Below, in pieces: positions 22,630 through 33,287 of a DNA stretch of 64,000 nt. Both the position numbers and the translations under genes were made by a program. The stretch's first letter is position 1; every line of letters begins with the position of its first letter. The DNA comes from Neurospora crassa OR74A (taxonomy: Eukaryota > Ascomycota > Sordariomycetes > Sordariales > Sordariaceae). The notes beneath the pieces were generated by a model. It was given only the letters and a program-made list of their open reading frames with translations, was not told the DNA's origin and did not search any database. Location of the stretch: contig NC_026501.1 of assembly GCF_000182925.2 (NCBI RefSeq), positions 4,877,917 through 4,941,916 on the forward strand. The letters are read 5' to 3'.

Positions 22630-24375
22630 CTACCATCCTCCGCCAATCTTCCCCGCAAGCTGGACGACTCTCTCAGTATCAGTCATCTTCTTCTCCTTAC
22701 CGACGTCACTGACAACCTCCCGATAGCTTGTGTACGCCAGTCTTTCCAGCTGTATCCCCGTCAATGTTGACCAGTGGGTCAAGACATTTCGGATATGCGA
22801 AGGGGAAATGCCATCAACAACCAGATCCAAACTCTCATCCTGGGCTCTTGAGCCTGACTCGTCTCCCGAGAAGTACGCTTCATCGACTTCTTTCTGCCAC
22901 TCCTTCTGCTCCTGGGGTCCTGGTTTTACAGCGAGACCCTTCCGATCAACTACCACTTGGTCATCTACCTTGATCTGGCCACCTCCATTGGTACAGCCGC
23001 CTGGGCAAGCCATTACCTCAACATAGCCATAGTCCAAACCGCTGGCTTTGCCTGCCGGCCTCTTGGCGCTACCAAACGGCTTTCCGCCAGGCATTCGGGA
23101 TGTCTTTGCGGGTTTCAGCTTGCGGACCAAGTTCTGAATATTTCGGAACCCATAATACCGCGCTGCCTTGAACATAACCTCGCCCGCTTCCGCGATCAAC
23201 TTGTATTCGACAACGTCGGCGTTCCTCCCTGGTACCGTCTGTATCTGTGAGCCCGGATTCTTCGCTTGCAGGTGGCGAAGGATGAAGTGCATGTTACCGC
23301 CGGATGTGCCAGCTTCACGTGACTGTTGACGGTGACCGGGTCGAAATAGGAAGTCGTGTATTAATTGGTCTGGAAATCGAGGGGTTTGGGGCGGCATCGA
23401 GGCCGACAGACTGAAAAAGTCAAAGCCTCTGGATGCGGCAAGCATGAGTACCTCCTTGCTTGTGATAACACAGTCGACGTCCCGTACTCCTCTGCCCGGC
23501 TTGCCATCCCCAGCCCAGACAGCATCTGTCAACTCTTCACGACTAGCCTCGAGCTTCTTGTCGAAACATGGCATCACAGCCAAATGCCATATCCTCTCGG
23601 GTGCGATATCAAGGATTCGACTGAGGGATGTTTTCAAAAGGGTGCCCATGAGGGCCTGGGGTGATTTTACTCGGGAAAGATGCGGTAGTACGTAGGGGTG
23701 TGTCTTTTCTGCATAGCATACCCAACCAGGGCACGAAGCAGTGAGAACTGGTGTAGCAGCTTTGTCAGACGGCGCTATCAAGCCTCCAAGGACTTCGTCA
23801 GACCCAAGGACAAGAGTTGCCTCCCGCGCCGTGTTTGTGTCCACCACCCACGTGAACTTGTTCCCCCATTTTCCACCTCTTGCTAGACCCTGTTCACCCA
23901 AGAATAGCTGTTCGATCATCCGACCAGCTTGCTGCTCTGTAACACCGTTGCCGCATGCTGCAGCCAAACTGGCTCTGCTCTGAGGAGAGACACTGGCAAC
24001 GTATAGCTTCGCGTCGCTGTTTTCCAGGCCTTGAACAGAGTGCTTTCCGTTCGCATCAGGTCCTACCAGCTTCAAAGCCGGGGCGGAGTCCAGCATGTTG
24101 AGAACCTCATTGTGACTCTGTAGACTGACTAGTACCGCCTCGGCAGACGTTACGCAGCCAGAGCAGGCGAGACAGTCGGTAAGCGAGATTTCAGCCGGCG
24201 GAGCATTACTCTTGGCTTCTGGTTGCTGGCCGTCAAGTATAACCTCCACTTCGAGGGAGGAGTTGGCGTCGCCTGCGGGCGGCGCGGCGGTCGGCAAAGT
24301 CTCGATGGGCTTGATGCAGGCTACGCCCGGGCTGATGAAGTCGTTCAGGTCGTCAACGGAGAGAATCGCGGACAT
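22630..24375 (-). CDS. nar1: cytosolic Fe-S cluster assembly factor Nar1
   Basis: A single exon of 581 codons. It is an iron-only-hydrogenase-like protein of the cytosolic iron-sulphur assembly (CIA) machinery, which links early scaffold and late targeting complexes. The N-terminal cluster ligands are visible in LTDCLACSGCVTSAE (residues about 65-80). The C-terminal H-cluster-like Cys lie in EVMACPGGCTNGGGQ and in the upstream CPGW and MPCFDKKLEASR blocks. Start MSAILSVDDLNDFISP and the final Trp (GGGW) fit fungal Nar1. No residue appears missing. It is convergent with the SUZ-domain gene. Confidence 0.95.
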   Translation of the reverse strand: MSAILSVDDLNDFISPGVACIKPIETLPTAAPPAGDANSSLEVEVILDGQQPEAKSNAPPAEISLTDCLACSGCVTSAEAVLVSLQSHNEVLNMLDSAPALKLVGPDANGKHSVQGLENSDAKLYVASVSPQSRASLAAACGNGVTEQQAGRMIEQLFLGEQGLARGGKWGNKFTWVVDTNTAREATLVLGSDEVLGGLIAPSDKAATPVLTASCPGWVCYAEKTHPYVLPHLSRVKSPQALMGTLLKTSLSRILDIAPERIWHLAVMPCFDKKLEASREELTDAVWAGDGKPGRGVRDVDCVITSKEVLMLAASRGFDFFSLSASMPPQTPRFPDQLIHDFLFRPGHRQQSREAGTSGGNMHFILRHLQAKNPGSQIQTVPGRNADVVEYKLIAEAGEVMFKAARYYGFRNIQNLVRKLKPAKTSRMPGGKPFGSAKRPAGKASGLDYGYVEVMACPGGCTNGGGQIKVDDQVVVDRKGLAVKPGPQEQKEWQKEVDEAYFSGDESGSRAQDESLDLVVDGISPSHIRNVLTHWSTLTGIQLERLAYTSYREVVSDVGKEKKMTDTERVVQLAGKIGGGW

Positions 24376-25810
24376 GATTATTCATGGATTATCAGGCTAA
24401 GCGCCTGATGATCGTAGGCGCAAAGGTCAACGTTGGGTTTTGATAGGATCGGTAGATAATCGTCGAGAAATATCGTTCGTGTTGGCAGTGATTCGAAAGT
24501 CAAGTGTGCTGGGTTGCTAAGTCGTGCTCTTACAAATCGATGCAGTCGCAAGTGCCCCACTGAACCCAGAAACCCACGGACACTTTGCTAGAGGTTTCTC
24601 TTTTTCTGTCTGTCTTTGTTTTTACTGTCAAGGACTGCGATCTTCTAAAGGAATGAGCAGGAATCAGATCCGTTCGAGTCTATGCTATATTTTGTTTCTT
24701 TTCGAAGAAGTTTTGCTGCAGATGGCGACAGTCAGAAGCTGCGGTTACTGCTTTGAAATTGACATTTCTTCGAGGCTTGATTGGACTGTGCAGGGGGTTA
24801 ATGCGACATCGGCTTTTTGCTCAGTGGCGGTTTTAGTTTCTGTCACTACATTACTTGCAGTGTCCACTGTCCCGTGCGACGCTTCGGAGTTTCGCCGGAC
24901 GCATTCCCCACTCCCCGGCCCCGTTGGAAAGCCGCTGATCGACTCCAGTCACTCGTTTTTGATGCCTGCATCACAATCTCACAAGTAAGTTCGGCCCGCC
25001 CACAAGAGATCGGCCTATTCGGGCAAGTTTTAGATCAGGCTGTGGTTAAGTGAGTACAATGGTTGGAAGGAAAGCTGGAAAGAGTACCTCAGAAGTCTCT
25101 GGTACTTGGGGGTTTTTGCGTGGACAGGTACAATTCAAGTTCATTACCTACTGGTTTGTTTGTCAGTTTGGTTCTTCGGCCATGGGTTGAACGGGGGAGG
25201 TTTAAAGCTCTTATTAGCCTTCAGAGAGAGAAACTGGCCTCCGTTTGAAGCGTCATGGGACAATAGCTAGGTTTGAGAACGTCACATAAGCCTTCTTGAG
25301 CGTCTCTCAGTTTTCTTCGAAGGCTTTCAAAAGCGTAAATGATGGAAGATAGCAATCCCCTATGGCTTAGGTTGTCTTCGGCATAAGCATTTCCGCTAGA
25401 TCTGCCTCATCTTAGCCGCGCAGGGATCTTCCGGCAGGCGCAAGGTTACTTATCAGCAATCGCAGTCTTTATCGATGACGTAGTACCTTCAATTGATGAT
25501 CGGCTACCGCAGTGACAGGTACCTACCTAGGCTACCTTTCACGTTTTCCATGGTGTGGTACTGGCCGTTCGTGCCTGGGTTGCCTGGAGCTCCAATTCGT
25601 CATTGGGGACGATAATATTTACTTTATAAGAACGTGACGGTGTCTGCTTGTGAAACTTCTTTCCTTTTGCGTGACCGTATCTTGCCTCAGATCCACGATT
25701 CTCCCTTCCATAACAGCAAAAAACTAATTTATTCAACTTTCACTTGGACCGAGAACCTTAGACATACACATTCATCTTCCACTCAATATCGAATCTCTTC
25801 ATCAGCAACC
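24376..25810. other. intergenic between divergent nar1 and membrane-protein gene
   Basis: 1.4 kb separating divergent starts, so it holds the promoters of nar1 (left end) and of the gene at 25811 (right end). Open frames here (for example 24524-24988) lack domains. The right 150 bases are a CA/TC-rich leader typical of fungal 5' UTRs. Confidence 0.5.
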
Positions 25811-26527
25811 ATGGGAAACGATGTAAGTGATGGGGAAACCTCCAGCAATCCCAGCATTCCCGTGGTATGTTCTGACCGTCTCTACTGGTAGTCCATTTCG
25901 ACATACGCCTTTGCGAGTCTGGGCTGGCTCTCCCTCCAAGCAGTGCCGCTCATCGTTTGGCCGACCTTCATCAGCTCGATGCTCACAGAGAATGCCGGAC
26001 ACGCTCATGCTCCTGCCGTGGTAAACGTCGTAGAGACATACTTTGCCCGATACCTCGGTTTCTCCCAATTGACCATCGGCCTCCTCATCGTCACCCTATC
26101 CGGTGCTCTACCACTCACCACCAACGTGACCTGTAAGTTTCACCTACCTACTACCTTTCACTCATTCTGGGCCCTGAAAACACATACTGAATACCTACCT
26201 GTATTCTTTACAGCCCCCAACGACCCCAACTCCCCCTACGCCAACGCTGTCGTCTTCATCTCGATGTTCTACCACACCATCGGCGCCGCCTACGGCTACA
26301 GCCGCTACACCAGCAGCGGCGGCCACGTCGGCTACCTGCTCGGCTTCACCGGTAGTGCCATCATGTCCGCATACGCCCTCTGGCTCTTTATGTTTGCTGG
26401 CGAGCAAGGCAAGGTCAATGCTACGACTGGTGCCGACAAGAGGACGAGCAACTTCCCCTTCAAGAATGCTGAGGCTGAGAAGAGGTTTGATGGTGATAAG
26501 AAGAGGGCCACTCGTAAGGAGATCTAG
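25811..26527 (+). CDS. conserved four-helix membrane protein, unknown function
   Basis: Three exons: 25811-25822, 25892-26132 and 26214-26527, giving 188 residues. The first exon codes for four residues only (MGND). Hydrophobic segments are SISTYAFASLGWLSLQAVPL, FSQLTIGLLIVTLSGALPL, NAVVFISMFYHTIGAAYGY and VGYLLGFTGSAIMSAYALW, so four helices are likely. The tail is charged (FDGDKKRATRKEI). I do not recognise a named family; the layout resembles small fungal ER or vacuolar membrane proteins. Intron 2 is 81 nt and in frame, so a read-through product of 215 residues would stay open. Splicing is favoured by GTAAGT and TTTACAG. Confidence 0.75.
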
Positions 26528-27337
26528 GCGCTGGATTTGTGCTCTAAGTCCTGCCGCGCGTGTGTGTGGGAAAGGGTTTTTTTTCCTTTCTTTTCTTCTG
26601 AAAGAGAAACGGTTCCTTACCTAGTGGTCATTTTGTATTCCCGGAGTTTGGTGAGATTTCAGGGACTACTATTTTTGGTTTGAGTTGTATTCACCAACCT
26701 TTGACTGTGTATTTTATGTCGTTTTGAGCACTTGGCACAGCATTGCGGTTATATAACGTCAAGGGTTTTGGTTCAACAACTACCAAATCATGTGCAGAAT
26801 TCCTGGCTGATGTTCACATTCATTCTTCGTCGCTTCACGCTCAAGATGCCAGTATACTGCTGTGCTTGAGATGTCCACACGTTAATTCCAGCGAGGAACA
26901 AACGCTGGCTACGAGCAGATGCATCCTGCTTCACCAGCGACAAGCAGGCACATTGATTGATACTGTAAAAAGCTGTCGAACCTATGATACCCTGTTACCC
27001 ACAAGTAATCCATAACCCATAACCATGCTCAATTGTATTATCGTTACTCCATACGCCCCAGATTATTAAATAATGCTCGTGTCGGTTTTTCGAACAAAAA
27101 ACGAAAGAAGTGGATGGATAAAAGCCAAGCAGCCGCTGTAGGATTGCACACTCATCGACGGAGTGTGACAAGGCGTCAAGCAATGCCTTGTTCTTCGTTT
27201 TTGAAGGCGAGGTCACGGCTTATGCGAGTGTAACAAGGCCTTCCAAAACCCTTGACGCGTAAGGGTAACGGACGGTGTGGTTTGAAGCATTTGCCCGGTA
27301 CGGCGCCTAAGCCGCCCTAGCAGCGCCGAATCGGCAC
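26528..27337. other. intergenic, between two 3' ends
   Basis: 810 bp between convergent genes. A T-rich tract lies at 26576-26600 just after the stop of the membrane protein. No frame or RNA gene was recognised. Confidence 0.5.
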
Positions 27338-28490
27338 CTATTCCTCCACAGTGAGTCTGGCGGCCTCGGCTGTATCGTTCTCACCAGCTGTCCCGTTTGC
27401 CACAGCTTTTTCCGGCAGCTGAACGTCCGCCATACCCTTTAACACGGCTTGACGGCGTGCGTGCCAGGCCTGTTCGCTGCGTACGACCTGATCGAGGAGG
27501 ATTTCCTTCTCAAGCCACTCCTGCTTGTACAGCTCTTCCCAGAGCTTGCAGTCCTTGCGCAACTTCTCGCCTTCCGCTTCTACCAACTTGACTTGTAGTC
27601 GACACAGCTTCATCAACCTGTCGAGCGGCATGTCGAGTTCCTTGGTAGTGAAACCGTGGTCTTCGGTCAAGGGTGTAAAATCAGCCCCGTCGTCTCCGCC
27701 GCTAGCATCGTCAACCGAGTCGTCTTGTCCGGCCGCATGAGAATCCGGCCTTCGAATTATGATTTTTACCTTGGCTGACTTTCCAGCCGGACCGCCCCCT
27801 GCTTGCATACTCTTGGGCACCGGGTCAGAAGGCCGTAGAGCTTCGGTCTCGTGGACTGTCCGCATATGTTTGGCTAGGGCATCGGAACGTGTAAAAGCGC
27901 GGTCGCATTCTGGTACGTCACGTAAGGATTAGAAGGCCATCCATCTTCCGACTGCCAAAGGAGGGCGGCTTACCTGGCAGATAACAGTAAAATGGCTTTT
28001 CCCTCGTGTGAGATCGCATGTGCGCCTTGAGCGCATAGCCGCTGGCATGCGGTAAGCTCTTCCTGCTACACCCGATCCATTCGCACGTGTACTTCTTCTG
28101 TCGACCTTCGATGTGCGAGTTGTGAATGTGTTCAACGAGCCTATCCATATTTCCCAAATCCCCAACTTTGCAACCTTCCCAAGCACAGACAGTGACTTGT
28201 TCCTGGAAGTCATCTTCGTCTTGTCGCGCATTGATTGGGGAACTCGGGATGTCGCCATCAGTATCGGAGGAGACATCGGACATGCCGTCTGGAAAGTCTG
28301 GGTCTGCCTCGGGCTCCTGGATAACAGCCGACGAGGCTGTCGACCCGCTGGTAACTTTGATACGCTTTGTGGGGGGCTCCTCTGGTTCGTCGACGGCTTC
28401 TGGCACCTCGTCCGCGAAAATCTCTTCCTCGTCGGACGACGCCATTGATGACAGCGGCGAGTCATCCGCAGGAGAGTGTTCTCTAGTCAT
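27338..28490 (-). CDS. C2H2 zinc-finger protein (INO80-subunit-like)
   Basis: Two exons, 28490-27974 and 27909-27338 (64-nt intron), give 362 residues. The first 95 residues are acidic. Fingers follow from about residue 100: a C-x4-C type (VCAWEGCKVGDLGNMDRLVEHIHNSH split over two lines of text here), YTCEWIGCSRKS with HMRSH, and a third that spans the intron, FYCYLPECDRAFTRSDALAKH. This GLI/ZIC-like triple is shared with fungal proteins such as fission-yeast Iec1 of the INO80 remodeller. The C-terminus has a coiled-coil-like stretch (LCRLQVKLVEAEGEKLRKD). Assignment to INO80 is inference; a sequence-specific transcription factor is the alternative. It is divergent from rna1. Confidence 0.8.
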
Positions 28491-29486
28491 TGTAGCTGAA
28501 TGATTCGTGTGTAGAAGATCGGGTTGTTTTGTTCTCTCAATGTGTACGCCCCTTCAAACAAGGCGGATATGTTCAAGAAGAAGAGATGTGGTGATAATGC
28601 GCCGTAGTTGCGGACGACAGTTGGCGATGGTGGTGAATGGCGTCGCGCCACGAGTTGATGTCGGATGTCGTTTCGTAACGAGGTCCGCGTTGAATTGTTA
28701 CCGTGTGGCCCTGATCTGCTTGGGGTTTTGTGCGAGCTACCTAGGTTGTTCGAAGTTCGAATGAATAGTCGAGCAGGAGGGATTTGAGGTGGACTGTTGG
28801 ATCGAAGAAGCAGCTGTGTCTACTGTGTATGTAGGTAAGAATTCGGACCTTCCTCATTCCTTTCCCCAGGTTTGTCGACGCGGAGCTGCCCCGTCCACGG
28901 CTGGGTCTTGGGTCCCCCGTGCGCCTGCTGGTGCCGTCGGCCGCATCTTTCAGAAGGGCGATGTCCATCGCGCCAGGGTGACCGTTATCAGCAAAGTGGT
29001 AAGCGCAACCTGCGACAGCTGGCGGCCGCCTGAGCTGGCTGGCTTAGAGGTCAGGCCCCATCCCTGCCTGGGCTCCCACCGAGCCCCAGATTTTCGTCCG
29101 TTTCAGTGTGGTGTATGGGGGGCAATCGCCTCCCTGTCTCCCTCTGTTTCATGATCTCCCTGCCCGAGGCTTCATGACCAGCTCATCTCAAGCAAGTGCG
29201 TCATCCCATTCGCTAGCTGCCTAACTGATGCCCCCACTACAGCATAAGACGCCTAGTGTACAGGCGCGAGAAGCGCCTAGACCCGGCCGCTGTGGCAGTT
29301 TTTGTCAACCCCTCCCCCGCTAGAACTCGGGGCTGTTTGAGCGCACTTGCATATCTATCCTGCACTCGTCCACCGCGTCAACGCGATTTCCATCTCCCTC
29401 CCGCTTCCACCGTCTTCGCGTCTGCTTTGTGCTACTCGAGTTCTTCCCGAAACCAAGCCCGCTTTTTCTTACACACATCTTACACA
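28491..29486. promoter_or_regulatory. shared upstream region of C2H2 gene and rna1
   Basis: 996 bp between divergent starts. It must carry both promoters, back to back or overlapping. The right 150 bp is C/T-rich, ending in CATCTTACACA just before the rna1 ATG. No TATA box stands out. Frames within it lack domains. Confidence 0.5.
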
Positions 29487-30831
29487 ATGACCGTCTCTAC
29501 CAAGGTCTTCTCCCTCGAGGGGAAAGGTCTGAAGCTCGACACCGCCGAGGACCTCGAGGCCCATATTGCCCCCCTCCGGGCCATGGACGATGTCGAGGAA
29601 GTCCGCCTTTTGGGAAACACTTTGGGCGTCGGCGCTTGCAAGTTGCTTGGTGAGGTTCTCGCGACCAAGAAGACTCTTCGTGTATGTCTAGCTGTTCTCA
29701 AGTGCATATATGCGCCCCGGCGCATTACGAAGAAGGGACGGCGGCTAATCACCTGTTGCCTTTTAGGTTGCCAACTTTGCCGATATCTTCACCGGCCGTC
29801 TGCTCAACGAGATCCCCGAGGCCCTTTCCTCGCTCCTCACCTCCATCCTCAACCTCCCCAAGTTGAACACGATAAACCTCAACGACAATGCATTCGGCCT
29901 CAACACCCAGGCGCCCCTTGTTGCCTTCCTCGCCGCACACGTCCCTCTCCAGCACTTGTATCTGAACAACAACGGCCTGGGTCCCCATGCCGGTATTTTG
30001 ATTGCCGACGCTCTGTCCGAACTCCACGCCAAGAAGGAAGAAGCGCGCAAGCAGGGACAGGATGTTCCCTACCTCGAGACCGTCATTTGCGGCCGTAACC
30101 GACTGGAGAACGGCAGTATGACCGCGTGGGCTAAGACTTTCAGACTCCATAACAAAGTTAAGCAGATCAAGATGGTCCAAAACGGTATTCGGCAAGAGGG
30201 CATATCCCATTTGCTGAGCGAGGGTCTTAACCACGCTTCTGAGCTCCAGATTCTCGACCTCCAGGACAACACCTTCACCCTCAAGGGAGCTAGGGCTCTT
30301 GCGAAGGTGACCCCCGGCTGGACTGAGCTCATCGAACTTGGCATCGGTGACTCTCTCCTTTCTGCCAAGGGCGGTGTCCTTTTGTCGGAGGCGCTTCGGA
30401 AGGGAAAGAACAAGAAGCTCGAGATCCTGCGCCTCCAGTACAATGAGATTACCGCCCCTGGCATTAAGGGTCTGGCTCTGGCCGCTGAGGAGGCTCTTCC
30501 TGCCTTGAAGAAGATCGAACTCAACGGCAACAAGTTCACCGAGGACGATGAGGCCATCATTGCTTTGCAAGATCTTCTCGAGGAGCGCAAGGAGCGGTTT
30601 GGTGGCGATGTTGTCGCCGAGGACGAGTGGGGTCTTGATAGCCTGAGCGACCTTGAGGAGGAAGATGAGGAGGAGGAAGAAGAGGAGGAAGAGGAGGAGG
30701 AGGAGGAAGTCGAAGAGAGGGCAGAGAAGCTCATCAAGGAAGCCGAGGCGGCTCAGGAGGAGCCAGTTGTTCAGGTTAAGGACAAGGAGGTTGATGAGCT
30801 GGCTCAAAAACTGGCCAAGACCGAACTCTAA
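29487..30831 (+). CDS. rna1: Ran GTPase-activating protein 1 (RanGAP)
   Basis: Two exons, 29487-29681 and 29767-30831, give 419 residues. It activates GTP hydrolysis by Ran in the cytoplasm, keeping the gradient that drives nuclear transport. The protein is a leucine-rich-repeat crescent (repeats such as LPKLNTINLNDNAFG, LQHLYLNNNGLG, LQILDLQDNTFT and LEILRLQYNEIT). The catalytic Arg finger is in ICGRNRLENGS near residue 196, matching fission-yeast Rna1. The LRR domain is followed by a Glu/Asp run of about 25 residues (near 350-375), the usual acidic tail, and a short amphipathic end. Length is standard. Confidence 0.95.
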
Positions 30832-31643
30832 GCATGTCTTTAGCGTGCTTGGACAATTCAACTCAACTGAAACAGTGCGCAACGAACTCCTTTTTTCTTC
30901 ATGGAGACAAACACAGACGATACCCAAGATAAGCGACGACGGGAGTTTGGGGATATGATTATAGATTAGATATTGTCCTGTATCGTGTTGGATGCCCTTT
31001 CATTGTGTCGTCATCATGTTTTGGCACGTCCTTGTTTGTAAATCTCAGGGGTTGGACACAGCGACTGGGCCGCTCAACTGTATATCACCTACCCCCTTTG
31101 GACGAGGTGGTGTAAACATCACATGTCTGTAACGACTGCATTGACACGGCTTTGTTCCTTACGATAACTGGCAAATAAATAGACATGGCTTAATTCCTGG
31201 GATTTACGGTGGCTCAGCGGTTTTCTATTTGGTCATGTCACTTCCCAACGACCTGTCGGAATGGCAGCTCAGCGTGTCACGCCACAAAAGTCACCCCATC
31301 TCCTGGCCCCTGAGAGGGCTTGTTCCTGTGGCCAGATTGAGCATCGACGTCGCCTCGGTGTAGGTTTGGGTCACAATGGATATATAGATGCTTTACAGCC
31401 CAATGTCGTGAAAAAAAAAAAGAAAAAAAAGAGGGAAAGAAAATTCATCCATCACAAGTGGAAGTTTACATCGACTGCTGTTCAACTGGCGTCTGTTCTG
31501 CCTCATCATCACCTGCACACATACGCAAACACATACACACCATCGACAGGAGTGACACCAGTCCTCATCATATACAAGAACAATCACTTTGCCAAATCAC
31601 CGCCCTTATCACACAATAAGCCATATAAGTATAAAGACAGCAT
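30832..31643. other. intergenic, between same-strand genes
   Basis: 812 bp with the rna1 3' UTR at left and the promoter of the gene at 31644 on the right. It contains a short A-rich tract (31412-31432). The frame at 31261-31875 is out of phase with the real gene and is a shadow. Confidence 0.5.
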
Positions 31644-32364
31644 ATGGAGGGCTCCAGGCCATTATTCGAAACCACCGACTCCATCATCGAAGTCCTCTGG
31701 GACATCGCCCTCGCCGTTTTCGTCATCCGCGTCTCCTTCTACTATTTCCTCCTCACCTTCCTCACCAGCCTACTCCTCGGCTACATCGCCTATGCTGAAC
31801 TCATACCCATCACCACCTTCGCTCACTTTGTCTCCTCCTCTGGCCCCGACCACAACAACCGCATTCTCTGCTTGACCATCCTCCTAACCATCACCTCAGC
31901 AGTATGGGCTCACCTTGTCCTCCGCCACTATGAGGTACCCCGCGTCGCCTATTTTAGGTTAGCCATCTGCTCCATGGCGCTGGCATTCATGGTCTCGGCA
32001 GAGATGGTGGTGGCTTTTGTACTGTATGAGGAAGGGTACGGAGGGTGGATCTGGGAAGAGATAAAGAGCGTGGCAGGCGTGGCTTGGGGAGGTTGGACGG
32101 TGATGTACGCAGTGATGCCAGTGTTGCTCATGAGGGCGGAGAAGAGGATGGAGAAGAAGATGGATGATAGAACAGGAGGGCTGCGGCTGCGGCTTGGGTA
32201 TTATGGATGTAAGACGGTACTGCATAAGTTGTAAGTGGTTATCCCTTTTGATGTCCCTTTGGGTACTGGTTGTTTCGGTTCTTTGCAATGGTAAGGATTA
32301 AGGCTGATGAGTGTGTGTCTATCTCTACAGACCGACCATCAACGAGGAAAAGGCGGTGATGTAG
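31644..32364 (+). CDS. small multi-pass membrane protein, unknown function
   Basis: Two exons, 31644-32230 and 32331-32364, give 206 residues. The second exon adds only ten residues (PTINEEKAVM and stop). Without splicing the frame ends at once in TAA, and the donor GTAAGT and acceptor CTACAG are good. Hydrophobic segments are at about 17-50, 74-95, 108-130 and 145-165, so four or five helices are expected. The C-terminal part is basic (RAEKRMEKKMDDR). The general form resembles fungal proteins of unknown role. No enzyme motif is visible. A TATAAA lies 14 bp before the ATG, which is too close to be the TATA box, so the start may use a very short leader or a later in-frame Met. Confidence 0.7.
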
Positions 32365-33287
32365 TGGGTTGAACTTTTGACAAGTAGAGGCTGGGAGGCG
32401 TTGGCATGGGGTCTACAAGAATTGGAGGTTGGGTGGTTGAATTGGACTTTATGAATATTGAGAATCCTTGGAATGATTGGGAAGCGATGAAGCTATCTTA
32501 TTGTCATTGAAAGGGTCATCATGCAATCCTGCAATAGGCTGGGAATACGCTACGTTGTGTAGATGGGAATTCAACTGCTGACAGAGCAGTGTCTCTCTCA
32601 TTCAATTGGCATGACGTGGAGGGATATTCAGAGCTATCGCCCTGTTCCACCAAATGCTCATGTCGTTGGAATGTGGCACTTTACGCACGATAGCACCGTG
32701 TATTACATGTGTGAGTTCCAAACCAGTATCAGGAATTTAAGGAGGGTTTGGAATCAGGGCATTTCACAATGATACCCTTTTTTTTTTTCCCCTCTTCGAT
32801 GACTTTAAGAAATATGGACGGTACTATAGACCTATAATCTTCCATTTCCTGGTGAAACTTCAAACCCTCCTCAAGGGATAAACCACTTATACCCGCGTCA
32901 ACTCGTCTATTCCTTTATTGTACGCGGTCTTCCGCTTCCTCGACATCTACTGTAACAAATTGTGTCATGCTCTGGAGGTGATGAGATGGGACACTGAAGG
33001 ATCAGCCACGTCTGCCACTTCCAACACCGTCATAAAAGCATTTTCGCCAGTCCGAAGAATCTTGAACATAGACACGAGACAAGGGCTGGAAGCACACGAG
33101 TCCACATTCCAACGCCTCGCGGTTGTGTCTTATTTGGCGACGTGATGTATCGCGAAGTCAAGGACATTCAACAAGACTTCTCAATATACTTGACTGTTGG
33201 AAATCAGGTTGAGTTGAGCTATAAAATTCCCAGGTAGGAAGCATTGTTGATGTGCCCAATGTCGACTTGTGCGCTTTTCACGGTTTC
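32365..33287. other. intergenic, promoter of GH18 gene
   Basis: 920 bp. Short frames at 32563-32772 and 32918-33145 lack domains. The right end holds a TATA-like box (separate entry). A T-run lies near 32779-32792. Confidence 0.5.
33220..33226 (+). promoter_or_regulatory. candidate TATA box of GH18 gene
   Basis: TATAAAA sits 62 bp before the chosen ATG at 33288, inside GAGCTATAAAATTCC. The spacing suits a regulated, TATA-driven fungal gene with a short leader. Most other starts in the window have no such box. Confidence 0.45.

Noticed and set aside
30069-30737. Minus-strand frame of 222 codons inside rna1 (Ser-rich)
   Set aside because: It is the antisense of the RanGAP Glu run and LRR exons; Ser repeats are just the reverse of Glu codons.
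29749-30927. Minus-strand frame of 392 codons over rna1
   Set aside because: Antisense shadow: Leu/Phe-rich runs come from the Glu and Lys codons of RanGAP. The sense strand has clear LRRs and the Arg finger.
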